DNA of 64,000 nucleotides from Bacillota bacterium (GCA_023388055.1 JAEWGW010000003.1:196414-260413); one strand, 5' to 3'. Positions 16,057-24,664 are shown, counted from the first letter of the stretch. The notes: a model not told the origin generated them from the sequence alone. Program-made: numbers and translations.

Positions 16057-16373
16057 AGGAGGGTGGCGGAGAGAGCAGCCTTTTCCTGAACCTGTCTCCT
16101 GATAATGCCCATTATGTTGTCGAAGCTGTTGAAATTCCCTGCGGCCACGTCCTCCTCGGGGATGGTGATGCCGAATTCCTTTTCCACATCCAAAAAGAGA
16201 TAGAGCAAATCCCTGGCGGAGAGCCCCCAGGCTGCACCCAGAAAATCCAGGCTAAGGGTTTGCTCCTCCTTGGCATCCATATCCAGTTCGAATCGGTTAT
16301 TAAGAATGCCTTTTAATCGACCTGCAATCGTATTCGGCGCTTCATATTCCATCTTTATCAGCTCCATTCCCAT
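16053..16373 (-). CDS. Acyl-carrier-related protein of a peptide maturation system
   Basis: Small acidic helical protein (106 residues from 16373; a better-placed start is the ATG at 16352, which gives 99). It resembles the 'peptide maturation system acyl carrier-related protein' family that I recall as NCBIfam TIGR04069. The helical layout (FLGAAWGLSARDLLYLFLDVEKEFGITIPEED) is that of carrier proteins, where LDVEKEFGITIPEE matches helix II-III. The usual phosphopantetheine Ser in a DSL motif is absent; LSARDL is the nearest. It may therefore act as a protein-protein module and not as a loaded carrier. It lies between the protease and the TIGR04066-like gene. Confidence 0.78.
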   Translation of the reverse strand: MGMELIKMEYEAPNTIAGRLKGILNNRFELDMDAKEEQTLSLDFLGAAWGLSARDLLYLFLDVEKEFGITIPEEDVAAGNFNSFDNIMGIIRRQVQEKAALSATLL

Positions 16374-16387
16374 CTGTAGTGTACTGG

Positions 16388-17509
16388 CTAAACGATTTCG
16401 ATCTCCGAGTATTCGTCCAGCTTCTCCAGCAGGTACTTGCCAAGCTCAATGGAGCTCACCGGATTCAATATGTTGAAGGCAGGAACACCCATGCTTTGAA
16501 AGGAAATTAGCTTCGTATCGATAAATTCGGATGACAATGAGGTATACATCGGAGCGTAAGCCTGACTGGAGGCATTCCAATCAAGTTGGGAATTGGAGAT
16601 GATATAACAATCAATATCAAAGCCCAATCTGTATTTCACCAAAAGGGATACCCGCTCAAAATATTCTGCTGTATATTGCTCGTAAAAGGTGTTCAATACC
16701 ACAGCATCCGGTCTTACCGCTTGGGCAACCTCGTAAGCGCAAATTCCAAAATGATTCGTAATCTGCTGATTCAGCACGGCCACACCGCCAGGAATCCCAA
16801 TGATAATAACATCAGGCTTTTCCGATGCTTCAATCTCCCTCAGGCAGCGGTTGAACATAATAATCTTTTCTGTTTCCGTAAGGCCCCCTTCAAGCATAAA
16901 ATCCGGAAAAGCATGTACGTCAAGGAAATCCCCATATCCTCTTGAGCCGATCAGACTGACCTTGTAGCCCATGCTGCTCCACTGCTCCAGAAGGCTGAAT
17001 TGAGTCTCCAGTTTGTTGGTCCGCTGGGTCGTTCCCAATACAAACACAACAGGGGTTTCAATCGAAAGAAGGGCCTCGCTCCTTACGGGAGTGAATCTCA
17101 TACGATTCCCAGTACCCCGCAGATCCTTGAAATAAACGCCGTGCTTCGCACATTGTTCCTTCAGCATCGTTTCCTGGCTCTCAGACAGCGGAAGGGTGTT
17201 GATGATATTTTTCCCCATCTGGACAGCCTCCAGCATCCGCGGAACCAACATATTCTCGATATCTACATGCTGAGCGGGCTCCACAAAGAAAATCGAATCA
17301 TAGCTTTCTGGAACCTCATCAAAGCTGCTGTACACGGGCATATGGAGGGGCCAACCTCCGTCTGCTGCAGCTGCATCCTTTCCTGTAAAGCCCCATCCCT
17401 CAAAGGAAACAAGCCCGCGAATGCTATAATTCTTCAACAGCACGGGATGTCTTAAAATAGGGGTAAATTGGATGTCATAAGGGAAGACGAGGATCGGTTC
17501 TTGGGTCAT
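16388..17509 (-). CDS. Peptide maturation system protein (TIGR04066-like)
   Basis: Protein of 373 residues with the start MTQEPILVFPYDIQFTPIL. It resembles the clostridial 'peptide maturation system protein' family that travels with CcpM-type radical SAM enzymes; I assign it from memory of that gene set and from its position. A Rossmann-like stretch (KVSLIGSRGYGDF) and 'VIIIGIPGGVAVLNQQITNHFG' are visible, but no catalytic motif is certain. The start overlaps the radical SAM stop by 4 bp, so the two are co-translated. Its biochemical role in the pathway is not known. Confidence 0.78.
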   Translation of the reverse strand: MTQEPILVFPYDIQFTPILRHPVLLKNYSIRGLVSFEGWGFTGKDAAAADGGWPLHMPVYSSFDEVPESYDSIFFVEPAQHVDIENMLVPRMLEAVQMGKNIINTLPLSESQETMLKEQCAKHGVYFKDLRGTGNRMRFTPVRSEALLSIETPVVFVLGTTQRTNKLETQFSLLEQWSSMGYKVSLIGSRGYGDFLDVHAFPDFMLEGGLTETEKIIMFNRCLREIEASEKPDVIIIGIPGGVAVLNQQITNHFGICAYEVAQAVRPDAVVLNTFYEQYTAEYFERVSLLVKYRLGFDIDCYIISNSQLDWNASSQAYAPMYTSLSSEFIDTKLISFQSMGVPAFNILNPVSSIELGKYLLEKLDEYSEIEIV

Positions 17510-18975
17510 TGGTTTGCTACCTCCCCAATCGAATAGTTGTCCTCTGTGTCCCGGAAGCTGTAGCCCAGCTCCCGCAGTGTACAGATATCCTTATATAAGG
17601 CTTCGACGTACAGCCTGATGGATTGGCACTTGGCCAGCTTTTTGGCAGCAGATAATTCCTGCAGATCATCAGCGAAGGCGGCGCACATATAACAATGACG
17701 GAAGGCCCAGCAATTCAGACATTGCTTATCCGTAATTTTTCCTATATTAAGCAGCTCTCTGACCTGCTCCAAATTAAAGCCGTCGGTTATATTTCCTATA
17801 TTCATCATTTCGGAGGTTTCGCTAACCCGCTCACAAGGGAGAAAGTCTCCGTTTACAGTCACGAATAACCGTTGAACACCAGGCAAACAAGGTCCTCCAT
17901 GATGAACGGAATGAGGAAGCTTCGTGGTCAGTGAGGTATGGTCGTACATTTTCTTTAAATCGCCAAAGCGTTTCTCAATCAGCCGGGATATGTGCTTCTT
18001 ATCCAGTCTCCCCAGCTTGCTCAGCATCACCTTGAAGTGCTCGTATTCATTCTTCACAACAAAGTCCTCATTCAGCTTGATGCCCTTACGGGCGTATTGA
18101 TCCGTTATGAGGGCCATGCTGGAATTGATATCCTTCACCATATCGGAATGGTCAAAAAAATCATTGATACATCCAAAATCATTGTCGGGATTGACTACAG
18201 CATTAATCATCACTCTTTTGAGTAACTCCGGATATTGGTTATTTATGATGTGCAGGACATGCATCACTTTGTCATAGGAGCCTTCGTTATTGCAGGTGCG
18301 TCTGGTCTGGTCGTGGATTTCCCGAGGGCCGTCCAGACTTATGGTGATATATATATCATGGCTGTTAAAATAGTCCAGCTTGTCCTCCAGCAGGGTTCCG
18401 TTGGTTGTAATGCTAAAATGAAGGTTTTTCCCGTGGCCTTTCGCCTCTGCATACGCAATGCACTGCCGGATCAGCTCAAATTCAATAAGAGGCTCCCCTC
18501 CATAGAATCCGATATTAACCCTATCATTATCTGTGGAATGTTCGATAAGAAAATCAATACTCCTCTTGGCGGTTTCAAAGGTCATCCGTGTATTTTCATG
18601 AAATCTGTTATAGTAACCGCCTGAATAGGCACAGTAGTCACACCGGAGGTTGCACTGTCTGGTGACCTGAAGGGTTATTTTCTCCACCTTGTTGTCCAAA
18701 TGGTATTGCACGGTTTCGTCGTTGGGATGTTGGATTTCCTTCGCATGATTGCTGGAGAGAAAACCATCCTTATGAAGCCGTTGAATTTGCCTATCTGCTT
18801 GGGAATCGGTTGGGGAGGAGTCTTGTGAAGGCGGCACAGAGCTGCTCTTCAACCTCCTGTTTAACTGCCTCCAGACCGGCTCTTGAATCCGTACATTGGC
18901 ATTGCGGTTCACATCATAGAAGTAATATGCGCCAGGTGTCTTGAAGAGATGGATAAATGGTTTTTCAGCGTTCAT
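17506..18975 (-). CDS. Radical SAM/SPASM maturase of a Cys-rich peptide (CcpM-like)
   Basis: Radical S-adenosylmethionine enzyme of 489 residues, predicted to install cross-links or other changes in the precursor at 19061-19270. The N-terminal 90 residues (FIHLFKTPGAYYFYDVNRN) look like a leader-recognition (RRE/PqqD-like) module. The SAM cluster motif is CNLRCDYC in a CxxxCxxC spacing, and the Gly-rich 'FYGGEPL' follows. The C-terminal SPASM region has many Cys (GGPCLPG, FLPCERVSE, QCLNCWAFRHCYMC) for auxiliary Fe-S clusters. I use the ATG at 18975, 6 nt after GGAGG; longer readings have no site. The family assignment to CcpM (TIGR04068) is from memory; the enzyme class is clear from sequence. 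Confidence 0.9.
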   Translation of the reverse strand: MNAEKPFIHLFKTPGAYYFYDVNRNANVRIQEPVWRQLNRRLKSSSVPPSQDSSPTDSQADRQIQRLHKDGFLSSNHAKEIQHPNDETVQYHLDNKVEKITLQVTRQCNLRCDYCAYSGGYYNRFHENTRMTFETAKRSIDFLIEHSTDNDRVNIGFYGGEPLIEFELIRQCIAYAEAKGHGKNLHFSITTNGTLLEDKLDYFNSHDIYITISLDGPREIHDQTRRTCNNEGSYDKVMHVLHIINNQYPELLKRVMINAVVNPDNDFGCINDFFDHSDMVKDINSSMALITDQYARKGIKLNEDFVVKNEYEHFKVMLSKLGRLDKKHISRLIEKRFGDLKKMYDHTSLTTKLPHSVHHGGPCLPGVQRLFVTVNGDFLPCERVSETSEMMNIGNITDGFNLEQVRELLNIGKITDKQCLNCWAFRHCYMCAAFADDLQELSAAKKLAKCQSIRLYVEALYKDICTLRELGYSFRDTEDNYSIGEVANQ

Positions 18976-19014
18976 CCTCATCCTCCTTATGATTACCGTG
19001 GGCAATACAGAAGC

Positions 19015-19044
19015 CAGCCAGCCGGGTATAAAGACGGCTGGCTG
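19015..19044 (-). other. Hairpin between RiPP precursor and maturase
   Basis: Perfect 10-bp stem (19015-19024 with 19035-19044) and a 10-nt loop, just after the precursor stop. No T run follows on the minus strand. It most likely acts as a stabilising 3' end or attenuator that keeps precursor mRNA in excess over the maturase. Confidence 0.6.
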
Positions 19045-19060
19045 TATGACTCCTTATAGC

Positions 19061-19270
19061 TTAGCCAAGCTTTACATAGCTGCCGCTCATGGTCTCCCCA
19101 GCTTTTGTGAATTCAATGTTTGCCCTTTCCCGGTCACCGGACAGATAGGACGGATCTCCTGGTTTGCACAGATAATAACAAGAGCCGTTACAGCCGCAAT
19201 TGGAGCAGCTTCTGCAGTATGCCTCAATCGTTTCTTCCGTGGAATGAATTTTCTTGCCCAGTTTTCTCAT
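19061..19270 (-). CDS. Cys-rich RiPP precursor peptide (CLI_3235-type)
   Basis: Precursor of 69 residues that starts MRKLGKKIHSTEETIEAY, a leader typical of the CLI_3235 bacteriocin-precursor family as I recall it. The Cys-rich core at 19-35 is CRSCSNCGCNGSCYYLC, with six Cys at 19, 22, 25, 27, 31 and 35. A polar tail of 34 residues without Cys follows, so either the core is central or the tail is also trimmed. The ATG at 19270 has GGGAGG 8 nt upstream; an ORF reading to 19327 has no site. It lies between exporter and maturase genes, which is the strongest support for its role. The activity of the product is unknown. Confidence 0.88.
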   Translation of the reverse strand: MRKLGKKIHSTEETIEAYCRSCSNCGCNGSCYYLCKPGDPSYLSGDRERANIEFTKAGETMSGSYVKLG

Positions 19271-19379
19271 AGTAAATCCTCCCGAATATTTTTTCTTTTG
19301 CCCGAAGCTCGCGACTGCAGCGGACAAAGCGGTATTTGAAGCAGCTGCCCTTCTTTTCCGCGGATAAAGGGAGGCTGGG

Positions 19380-21092
19380 TCAAATCAGGTGTTTAAAATC
19401 CTCATAATTGAAAAACGCTGTTACTCCGCCGTTGCTTACCCGGAGGAACCGGTCTGCCTTCTTAAGAAGATGGGGCTTGTGGCTAATAATCAATATCGTT
19501 TTTCCTTTGCTCCTCATGACGGCAAGCCAATCGTTCAACTCCTGCTCTGACTCTGTATCGTAATGGGAGGTAGCCTCATCGAGGATCAGGATGGGCGAAT
19601 CCTTGGCAAAGGCTCTTGCCATGGCAATTTTCTGTCTTTGTCCACCGGATAAGGCGGTGCCGTTGCGTCCCGTCATGCTCTGGTAACTCAGGGGAAGCTC
19701 CATAATAAAGTCGTGGGCCCGGCTTTCCTGGGCCGCTTGAACAAGCTGTAGGGGCTTAAGCTGGAGTCCGCTTCCGATATTCGCTTCAATAGTGGTATCG
19801 AACAGATAATTGTCCTGGCTGACAACGGCTATAAGCTCCCTGTAATCCCGCAGGCGCATCTTGTTAATGTCGATTCCATCCAGAGTGATGGTCCCCTCGC
19901 AAGGCATATGGAAACGAAGCAGCAAATGAATAAGGGTTGATTTGCCGGAGCCATTCACACCGGTAATGACAACGGTTTCACCAGGCTGAATTTCAAAATT
20001 GGCCTTGTTTAGAATTTGCAATCCCGGCTGGTAATAAAATGACACATTCTCAAATTTGATTCGACCCCTGAGGCTCTCCCTTTCCAAACGAACCGATTCA
20101 CCAGATTGCTTGTCCTGTTCCGTTTCTGTATCCAAGAACTCAAAAAGCCGTCTGGCTGAAGGCATCACGTTGGCGAAGCTGTAGCTTAAGTTAAGAATAG
20201 CCGAGATGGGTCCTGTCACATAGGCACTGTAAGTTAAGAAGGCGAAGAGACCGCCTATAGTAAGATCGTGATGAAAGATCATATAGGCACCCACAATGTA
20301 GAGGGAGTTATTAATGACTTGAAACAGCAAGCTTTCGGAATACTCATTGAACTTATCGAGGAATGCCATTCTAATATTCATTTTCACAATTTTTCTCTGC
20401 AGGCGGATAAATTCACCGGTTTTGATCCGGTCCAGGCCCCATAGCTTGATTTCCTTAATTCCCCCCAGTGTGTCACCGAACCAGGAAGCGAAGCTGCGGC
20501 TGTATTCAATAAGCAATTCGAAGCTTTCTCTTCTCTTCCGTGCCAGATAGCGGATGGTGAAGTAGCGGACAGGCGCTATACCAACCACAAGCAGAGTCAG
20601 CTTCCAATCGATGATTAGAAGACCAGCCATCCCGCCTATTACCCGGATCACCTGTGCGATTAGAATGAATATGCCCCTATCGCATATTCTGGAGACATTC
20701 CCCACGTCCATGCTGATGGTGCTTATAACCTCCGACGGGTTCTTGTGCTCGAAATATCCTGTTTTTAATCGCAGGGAATGCTTGAAGGCGGTTTTCAGGA
20801 GAGAGTAGGAAAACATGGAATTTACATATGCATAATATTTGGTTTCCACTAATCCGATGCCTTGATCCAGTAAAACCAGAACAAATATAAGCATCGTGTA
20901 GAAGATAACGGTATTCATGCGCCGCTCCAGCAAGCCATGATCCATAATCTCTTTACTGATGAAGGGCAGGAACAGACTGATACAGGAGGAGGCGAGGATA
21001 CATAACATGATCATCCCAATCCGTTTCCGATAAGGGAGCAATAAACGAAGCAATCTACTGAGCAGTGCTTTAGAGTCACTTGTCCGCAGCAT
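19380..21092 (-). CDS. ABC exporter, fused permease-ATPase, of the RiPP cluster
   Basis: Half-transporter exporter of about 570 residues: six membrane helices in the first 310, then the nucleotide-binding domain. The Walker A is GVNGSGKSTL, the signature is LSGGQRQKIAMARAF, and Walker B is ILILDEATSHYD. There is no N-terminal C39 peptidase, so leader removal needs another enzyme. I prefer the ATG at 21092 (GAGG 6 nt upstream) over the ATG at 21104. It is the first gene after a promoter and is followed by the precursor gene 109 bp on. Its likely cargo is the modified peptide, by position. Confidence 0.9.
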   Translation of the reverse strand: MLRTSDSKALLSRLLRLLLPYRKRIGMIMLCILASSCISLFLPFISKEIMDHGLLERRMNTVIFYTMLIFVLVLLDQGIGLVETKYYAYVNSMFSYSLLKTAFKHSLRLKTGYFEHKNPSEVISTISMDVGNVSRICDRGIFILIAQVIRVIGGMAGLLIIDWKLTLLVVGIAPVRYFTIRYLARKRRESFELLIEYSRSFASWFGDTLGGIKEIKLWGLDRIKTGEFIRLQRKIVKMNIRMAFLDKFNEYSESLLFQVINNSLYIVGAYMIFHHDLTIGGLFAFLTYSAYVTGPISAILNLSYSFANVMPSARRLFEFLDTETEQDKQSGESVRLERESLRGRIKFENVSFYYQPGLQILNKANFEIQPGETVVITGVNGSGKSTLIHLLLRFHMPCEGTITLDGIDINKMRLRDYRELIAVVSQDNYLFDTTIEANIGSGLQLKPLQLVQAAQESRAHDFIMELPLSYQSMTGRNGTALSGGQRQKIAMARAFAKDSPILILDEATSHYDTESEQELNDWLAVMRSKGKTILIISHKPHLLKKADRFLRVSNGGVTAFFNYEDFKHLI

Positions 21093-21181
21093 ATTTAACC
21101 TCATTTTTTCATGTGGAAGTTTAGGGGGAGAATGTTCAAAATTTCACAAAGTATTAGGGGACAAATGTAAGGTATAAGACT

Positions 21182-21210
21182 ATACTACTCTCTTAATCTT
21201 ACAATATCAA
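21182..21210 (-). promoter_or_regulatory. Promoter of the RiPP operon
   Basis: On the minus strand TTGATA (21210-21205), 17-bp spacer, TAGTAT (21187-21182). A direct repeat ACTCTCTTAAT (plus-strand reading) at 21187-21197 sits in the spacer and recurs at 21238-21248, exactly 51 bp away, as an operator would. Confidence 0.6.
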
Positions 21211-21276
21211 CCATTAAATGAATAAATTTAGTATATAACTCTCTTAATTAGAAGTTTTAAAGGCCATTTTGAATAC

Positions 21277-21316
21277 AAAAAAGTCCCGTTGCAGAATCAC
21301 ATCGGGACTTTTTTTT
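21277..21316. terminator. Terminator after the BcrB-like permease gene
   Basis: AAAAAAGTCCCG pairs with CGGGACTTTTTTTT around a 14-nt loop. It starts right after the permease stop and separates this operon from the RiPP operon promoter. The stem can end transcription on either strand. Confidence 0.85.
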
Positions 21317-22024
21317 CTACGGCACATCGGCATACTCAACATTTCGAATCGCCATATAAGCAACGCCTGCTCCAAGAGCGGCCAATCCGATGGGCACGGC
21401 AATAAACGAGTATAACGTGACACCACCTACGGTTTGGCAGACAATCGCGACAATAAGGAGAGAGGATACGAGGGTAGCAGGTGTGGAGTACTTCCTCATG
21501 CCCACATAAAGCGGAATCAACCCCATGAAGCCGGTGACGACTGCACTCATTAGGATCATAAGAAGGGCTTTAGACAATACAACAGCTGTTAACGGACCGG
21601 ATATCGTGTGCGTGAACAGGTTTACCGCCAAAAAGCCTGCTCCTACCATCAGATTTCCTGCAATATTTGCAATCATCGTAAATAACAGAATGATAATCAG
21701 CTTCGCGGCAATCAGTTTTTTACGGTTGATGGGGTACATGAACAATAGCATAATCGACTTGGTACGGAACTCATCGATCACCAGGTTTGAAATCAGGACA
21801 GCGGCGAATACGATGTAGGTTCCTCTTACCAGCGTATCAATGACGGTGAAGGCCATGCTGTAATTGCTCAGTGACAACCCGTCTTGAATCTCCGGGTTAA
21901 GGCTCATGAAACACATAAGGCCTAATATGACAATGTTAGCGATGATTGCCGACCGGATGTAGATGCCCATCCGGAACTTGCGCAATTCAAGCCTCATCAG
22001 CTTAAACAACGACATCACCCCCAT
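21317..22024 (-). CDS. ABC-2 type permease (BcrB/lantibiotic-immunity-like)
   Basis: Membrane protein of 235 residues with six hydrophobic segments. The order and the 'RLELRKFRMGIYIRSAIIANI' opening are those of ABC-2 permeases in peptide-antibiotic resistance (BcrB/EpiE/MutE-like). 'LVIDEFRTKSIMLLFMYPINRKKLIAAKLI' is the usual cytoplasmic coupling loop. It overlaps the ATPase gene by 23 bp. Together with the two-component system upstream it forms a typical antimicrobial-peptide sensing and detoxification module. A role in immunity to the neighbouring RiPP is likely but not shown. Confidence 0.85.
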   Translation of the reverse strand: MGVMSLFKLMRLELRKFRMGIYIRSAIIANIVILGLMCFMSLNPEIQDGLSLSNYSMAFTVIDTLVRGTYIVFAAVLISNLVIDEFRTKSIMLLFMYPINRKKLIAAKLIIILLFTMIANIAGNLMVGAGFLAVNLFTHTISGPLTAVVLSKALLMILMSAVVTGFMGLIPLYVGMRKYSTPATLVSSLLIVAIVCQTVGGVTLYSFIAVPIGLAALGAGVAYMAIRNVEYADVP

Positions 22025-22925
22025 GTATAATGGACAGAAAATAATCCTCCAGCGACCCTGTTTTCTTATAAATGGAATCGATGACGACGTCGTGCAGAAC
22101 CAAGGCTTTCATCAAATCATTCTGAGGCACGCGGCAATCGTAAACCCGGATTTGCCCGCCATCAATGACACGGATATTGGTTATCTGGAATTGCTTCTCC
22201 AGGACATAAGCGGCTTTGCTGCATTCCTGAGTTGTAATTTCGATATACTCCGTGTTCTGCCGCGTTATATGCTCCATAGGAACCTCCTGAAGCAGCTTTC
22301 CGTCATTCATCACAGCAATCGTATCCGCGATCAGCTCGATCTCTCCGAGAATATGACTGGAAACAAGAATCGTCATGCCGAACTGCTTGGACAGTATGCT
22401 GAATAACTCCCGCATCTCCTTAATGCCTACCGGGTCAAGGCCATTGGTCGGCTCATCCAGAATGAGCAGCTCGGGTTTGGTCGTGATGGCTCTTGCTAAA
22501 CCCAGGCGCTGCTTCATCCCCAATGAAAACTCCTTGACCGGCTTCTTATCGATTGCACTCAGATTCACGAGTTCCAATGCTTCCTTGATCGAATTCTTGT
22601 TATGGTAGCCCATGTACTCGCAATGCAGCTCCAGGTTTTCACGGGCCGTCATTTTATCATAGAAGATAGGGGTCTCAATGATCATCCCCATCCGCCCCAA
22701 ATGTCTGTATGATGTGTCCGTGATTCGCTCACCGAATAATTCGATTTCACCGGCAGTGGGCTTTACCAGGTTGGTGATCATTTTCATAACGGTTGTTTTG
22801 CCTGCCCCATTGGGTCCAAGCATGCCATAAATTTCACCTTGCTTTACACTCATGCTAACATTCGAAACTGCCTCTTTTCCCCCATACGTTCGTGTCAGTT
22901 GGTGGGTCTTTACGATATGAACCAT
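22002..22925 (-). CDS. ABC transporter ATP-binding protein (BcrA-like)
   Basis: ATPase of 307 residues that powers the ABC-2 permease. Walker A is GPNGAGKTTVM, the signature is FSLGMKQRLGLARAI, and Walker B is LLILDEPTNGLDPVG. The 80-residue C-terminal extension after the H-loop (ILVSSHILGEIE) is typical of the BcrA/NatA subgroup. It is expressed with the permease, and 82 bp separate it from the upstream histidine kinase gene. Confidence 0.9.
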   Translation of the reverse strand: MVHIVKTHQLTRTYGGKEAVSNVSMSVKQGEIYGMLGPNGAGKTTVMKMITNLVKPTAGEIELFGERITDTSYRHLGRMGMIIETPIFYDKMTARENLELHCEYMGYHNKNSIKEALELVNLSAIDKKPVKEFSLGMKQRLGLARAITTKPELLILDEPTNGLDPVGIKEMRELFSILSKQFGMTILVSSHILGEIELIADTIAVMNDGKLLQEVPMEHITRQNTEYIEITTQECSKAAYVLEKQFQITNIRVIDGGQIRVYDCRVPQNDLMKALVLHDVVIDSIYKKTGSLEDYFLSIIHGGDVVV

Positions 22926-23007
22926 CAGACAGCCTCCCCTTTGGATTTCTTATCTATAGGGTACATGTCAGTGTCTGCTTTTTTCTTACCCGTTTCTTAC
23001 ATATTTC

Positions 23008-23961
23008 TTAAGTCGTGTAGGTGATTCGTTTCAATTTGACCGTAAACACCGTTTTTTCGTAGGGTCTGCTGTGCACATACACCGTCCCGCCCTGCGCCTC
23101 GGCCAAACGCTTCGTAATCGTCAGACCCAGCCCGCTGCCTTGATACGATTGATTGCGTGAGTCCTCCAGCGTGTACATCCGTTCAAACACCCGGTCCTGA
23201 TGCAGCTCATCGATCCCTTTTCCCCGATCCCATATATCCACATATACAAATTGTTCGTCGCTTCGCAGCTCAAGTCCTATCGTCTTACCCTCGCCGCCGT
23301 GATGGATGGCGTTGGTAATCAGATTGTTGAGGATACGGTCAAGCGCCTCTTCATTCCCCCACGCCAGCAAAGGTTTATCCGGGAGGTGGATGACCACCGA
23401 AAACCCTTCAACTGACAGGATATCGTAAAAGGCTAATATATTTTTCTCGCAAATTTCGTTCATATGCACCCGGGATAGGGGAATAGGCTTGTCCCCCGAT
23501 TCAATCCTGGCCAAATCGAAAAATTGCTGGATTAACCCCAACACATCATTTCCCTTGGCCTCCAGCTTGGACAGCAGCACGCTTCGTTCTTCCGGGGACA
23601 TGCCCGGGTCCAGGTTCAGGATTTGAACATATCCGAGCAGAACGGTAAGCGGCGTTTTCAAATCATGGGAAATGTTCGAAATCATCCTCCGGATGGACTG
23701 CTCCATCTTCACAAAATCCGCCGCTACCTGCTGGTTATGCTCAAGCAGCCGGTTGATTTCGATCAGGAACGGAATCAATGCCGCATCATCCGTAAAAAAC
23801 AGCAGCTTCTCATTGGAGCCTCCGGTGATGATTTCGTTTAATCGGCGGTGAATGGTCTCCAAACTGGAGCTTCTCTTCCGAATCGCCAGATGCTGGATGG
23901 CAATAACCGCGGCCAATACAAGGACAACGATAACCAGGACGATAACCATGTCAATGAACAT
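23008..23961 (-). CDS. Sensor histidine kinase of the peptide-resistance module
   Basis: Kinase of 317 residues with one N-terminal membrane helix (VIVLVIVVLVLAAVIAIQ) and almost no extracellular loop. It therefore probably senses through the membrane or through the ABC transporter. HisKA has the phospho-acceptor in ISNISHDLKTPLTVLLGY; HATPase_c has NAIHHGGEGK and DRGKGID, and the G2 box is GSGLGLTITKR. The ATG at 23961 overlaps the response-regulator stop by 11 bp, which fixes the start; an open reading to 24144 would run through the regulator gene in another frame. Confidence 0.9.
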   Translation of the reverse strand: MFIDMVIVLVIVVLVLAAVIAIQHLAIRKRSSSLETIHRRLNEIITGGSNEKLLFFTDDAALIPFLIEINRLLEHNQQVAADFVKMEQSIRRMISNISHDLKTPLTVLLGYVQILNLDPGMSPEERSVLLSKLEAKGNDVLGLIQQFFDLARIESGDKPIPLSRVHMNEICEKNILAFYDILSVEGFSVVIHLPDKPLLAWGNEEALDRILNNLITNAIHHGGEGKTIGLELRSDEQFVYVDIWDRGKGIDELHQDRVFERMYTLEDSRNQSYQGSGLGLTITKRLAEAQGGTVYVHSRPYEKTVFTVKLKRITYTT

Positions 23962-24664
23962 CCCACTTGTAGCCAATTCCCCACAGCGTCTTGATGTAGC
24001 GGGGTTCGGAGGGATCATCCTCCAGTTTTTCACGCAAACGCCGAATGTGGACATTGATGACATTATCGTCGCCGTAATAGTTTTCCTGCCAGATGAAGCT
24101 GTACAGCTGTGCCTTGGTAAACACACGATTCGGGTTTTTAACAAACAGCTTCAGAATCTCAAATTCCTTAGCCGTCAGCTTCAAATCTGCACCATTCTTC
24201 GACGCGGCGTAATTGTCCAAATCGATACGCAGCGCTCCGATCTCAAGTACTCTGGGGATCGGGAGTGTCTTCCCGGCATCCGCGCCTGCGTTTGAATAGA
24301 CCGTAGCCCGGCGGATCGCCGCTTTAATCCGGGCCGACACCTCGATCAGAGAAAACGGCTTGGCGATATAATCGTCGGCACCAAAACCCAGTCCCAGTGC
24401 TTTATCTACTTCGCTATCCTTGGCCGACATAATGAGGACCGGTACGGAGCTGATCTCCCGAATGTGCTTAATCACTTCGATGCCATCCATCTTCGGCATC
24501 ATAATATCCACCATCACGATATCAAACCCACGTTTCCGGAACAGCTCCATGCCATCCAGCCCGTTAAACGCCGTCGATACCGCATACCCCTCTTTGGTCA
24601 GATAGCTCTGCAGGATTTCAACAATTTGAACATCATCCTCAATCAGCAAGATGTTGTGCGGCAT
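23951..24664 (-). CDS. OmpR-family response regulator of the peptide-resistance module
   Basis: DNA-binding regulator of 237 residues. The receiver domain has the acidic pocket IEDD (residues 8-11), the phospho-acceptor Asp in MVDIMMPKMDG and Lys in YIAKPFS. The winged-helix output ends in 'VINVHIRRLREKLEDDP...IKTLWGIGYKWD', the classical OmpR/PhoB recognition helix and wing. It is the first gene of the four-gene set regulator-kinase-ATPase-permease. It likely activates the downstream ABC genes and might also act at the 51-bp-spaced repeats before the RiPP exporter. Confidence 0.93.
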   Translation of the reverse strand: MPHNILLIEDDVQIVEILQSYLTKEGYAVSTAFNGLDGMELFRKRGFDIVMVDIMMPKMDGIEVIKHIREISSVPVLIMSAKDSEVDKALGLGFGADDYIAKPFSLIEVSARIKAAIRRATVYSNAGADAGKTLPIPRVLEIGALRIDLDNYAASKNGADLKLTAKEFEILKLFVKNPNRVFTKAQLYSFIWQENYYGDDNVINVHIRRLREKLEDDPSEPRYIKTLWGIGYKWDVH

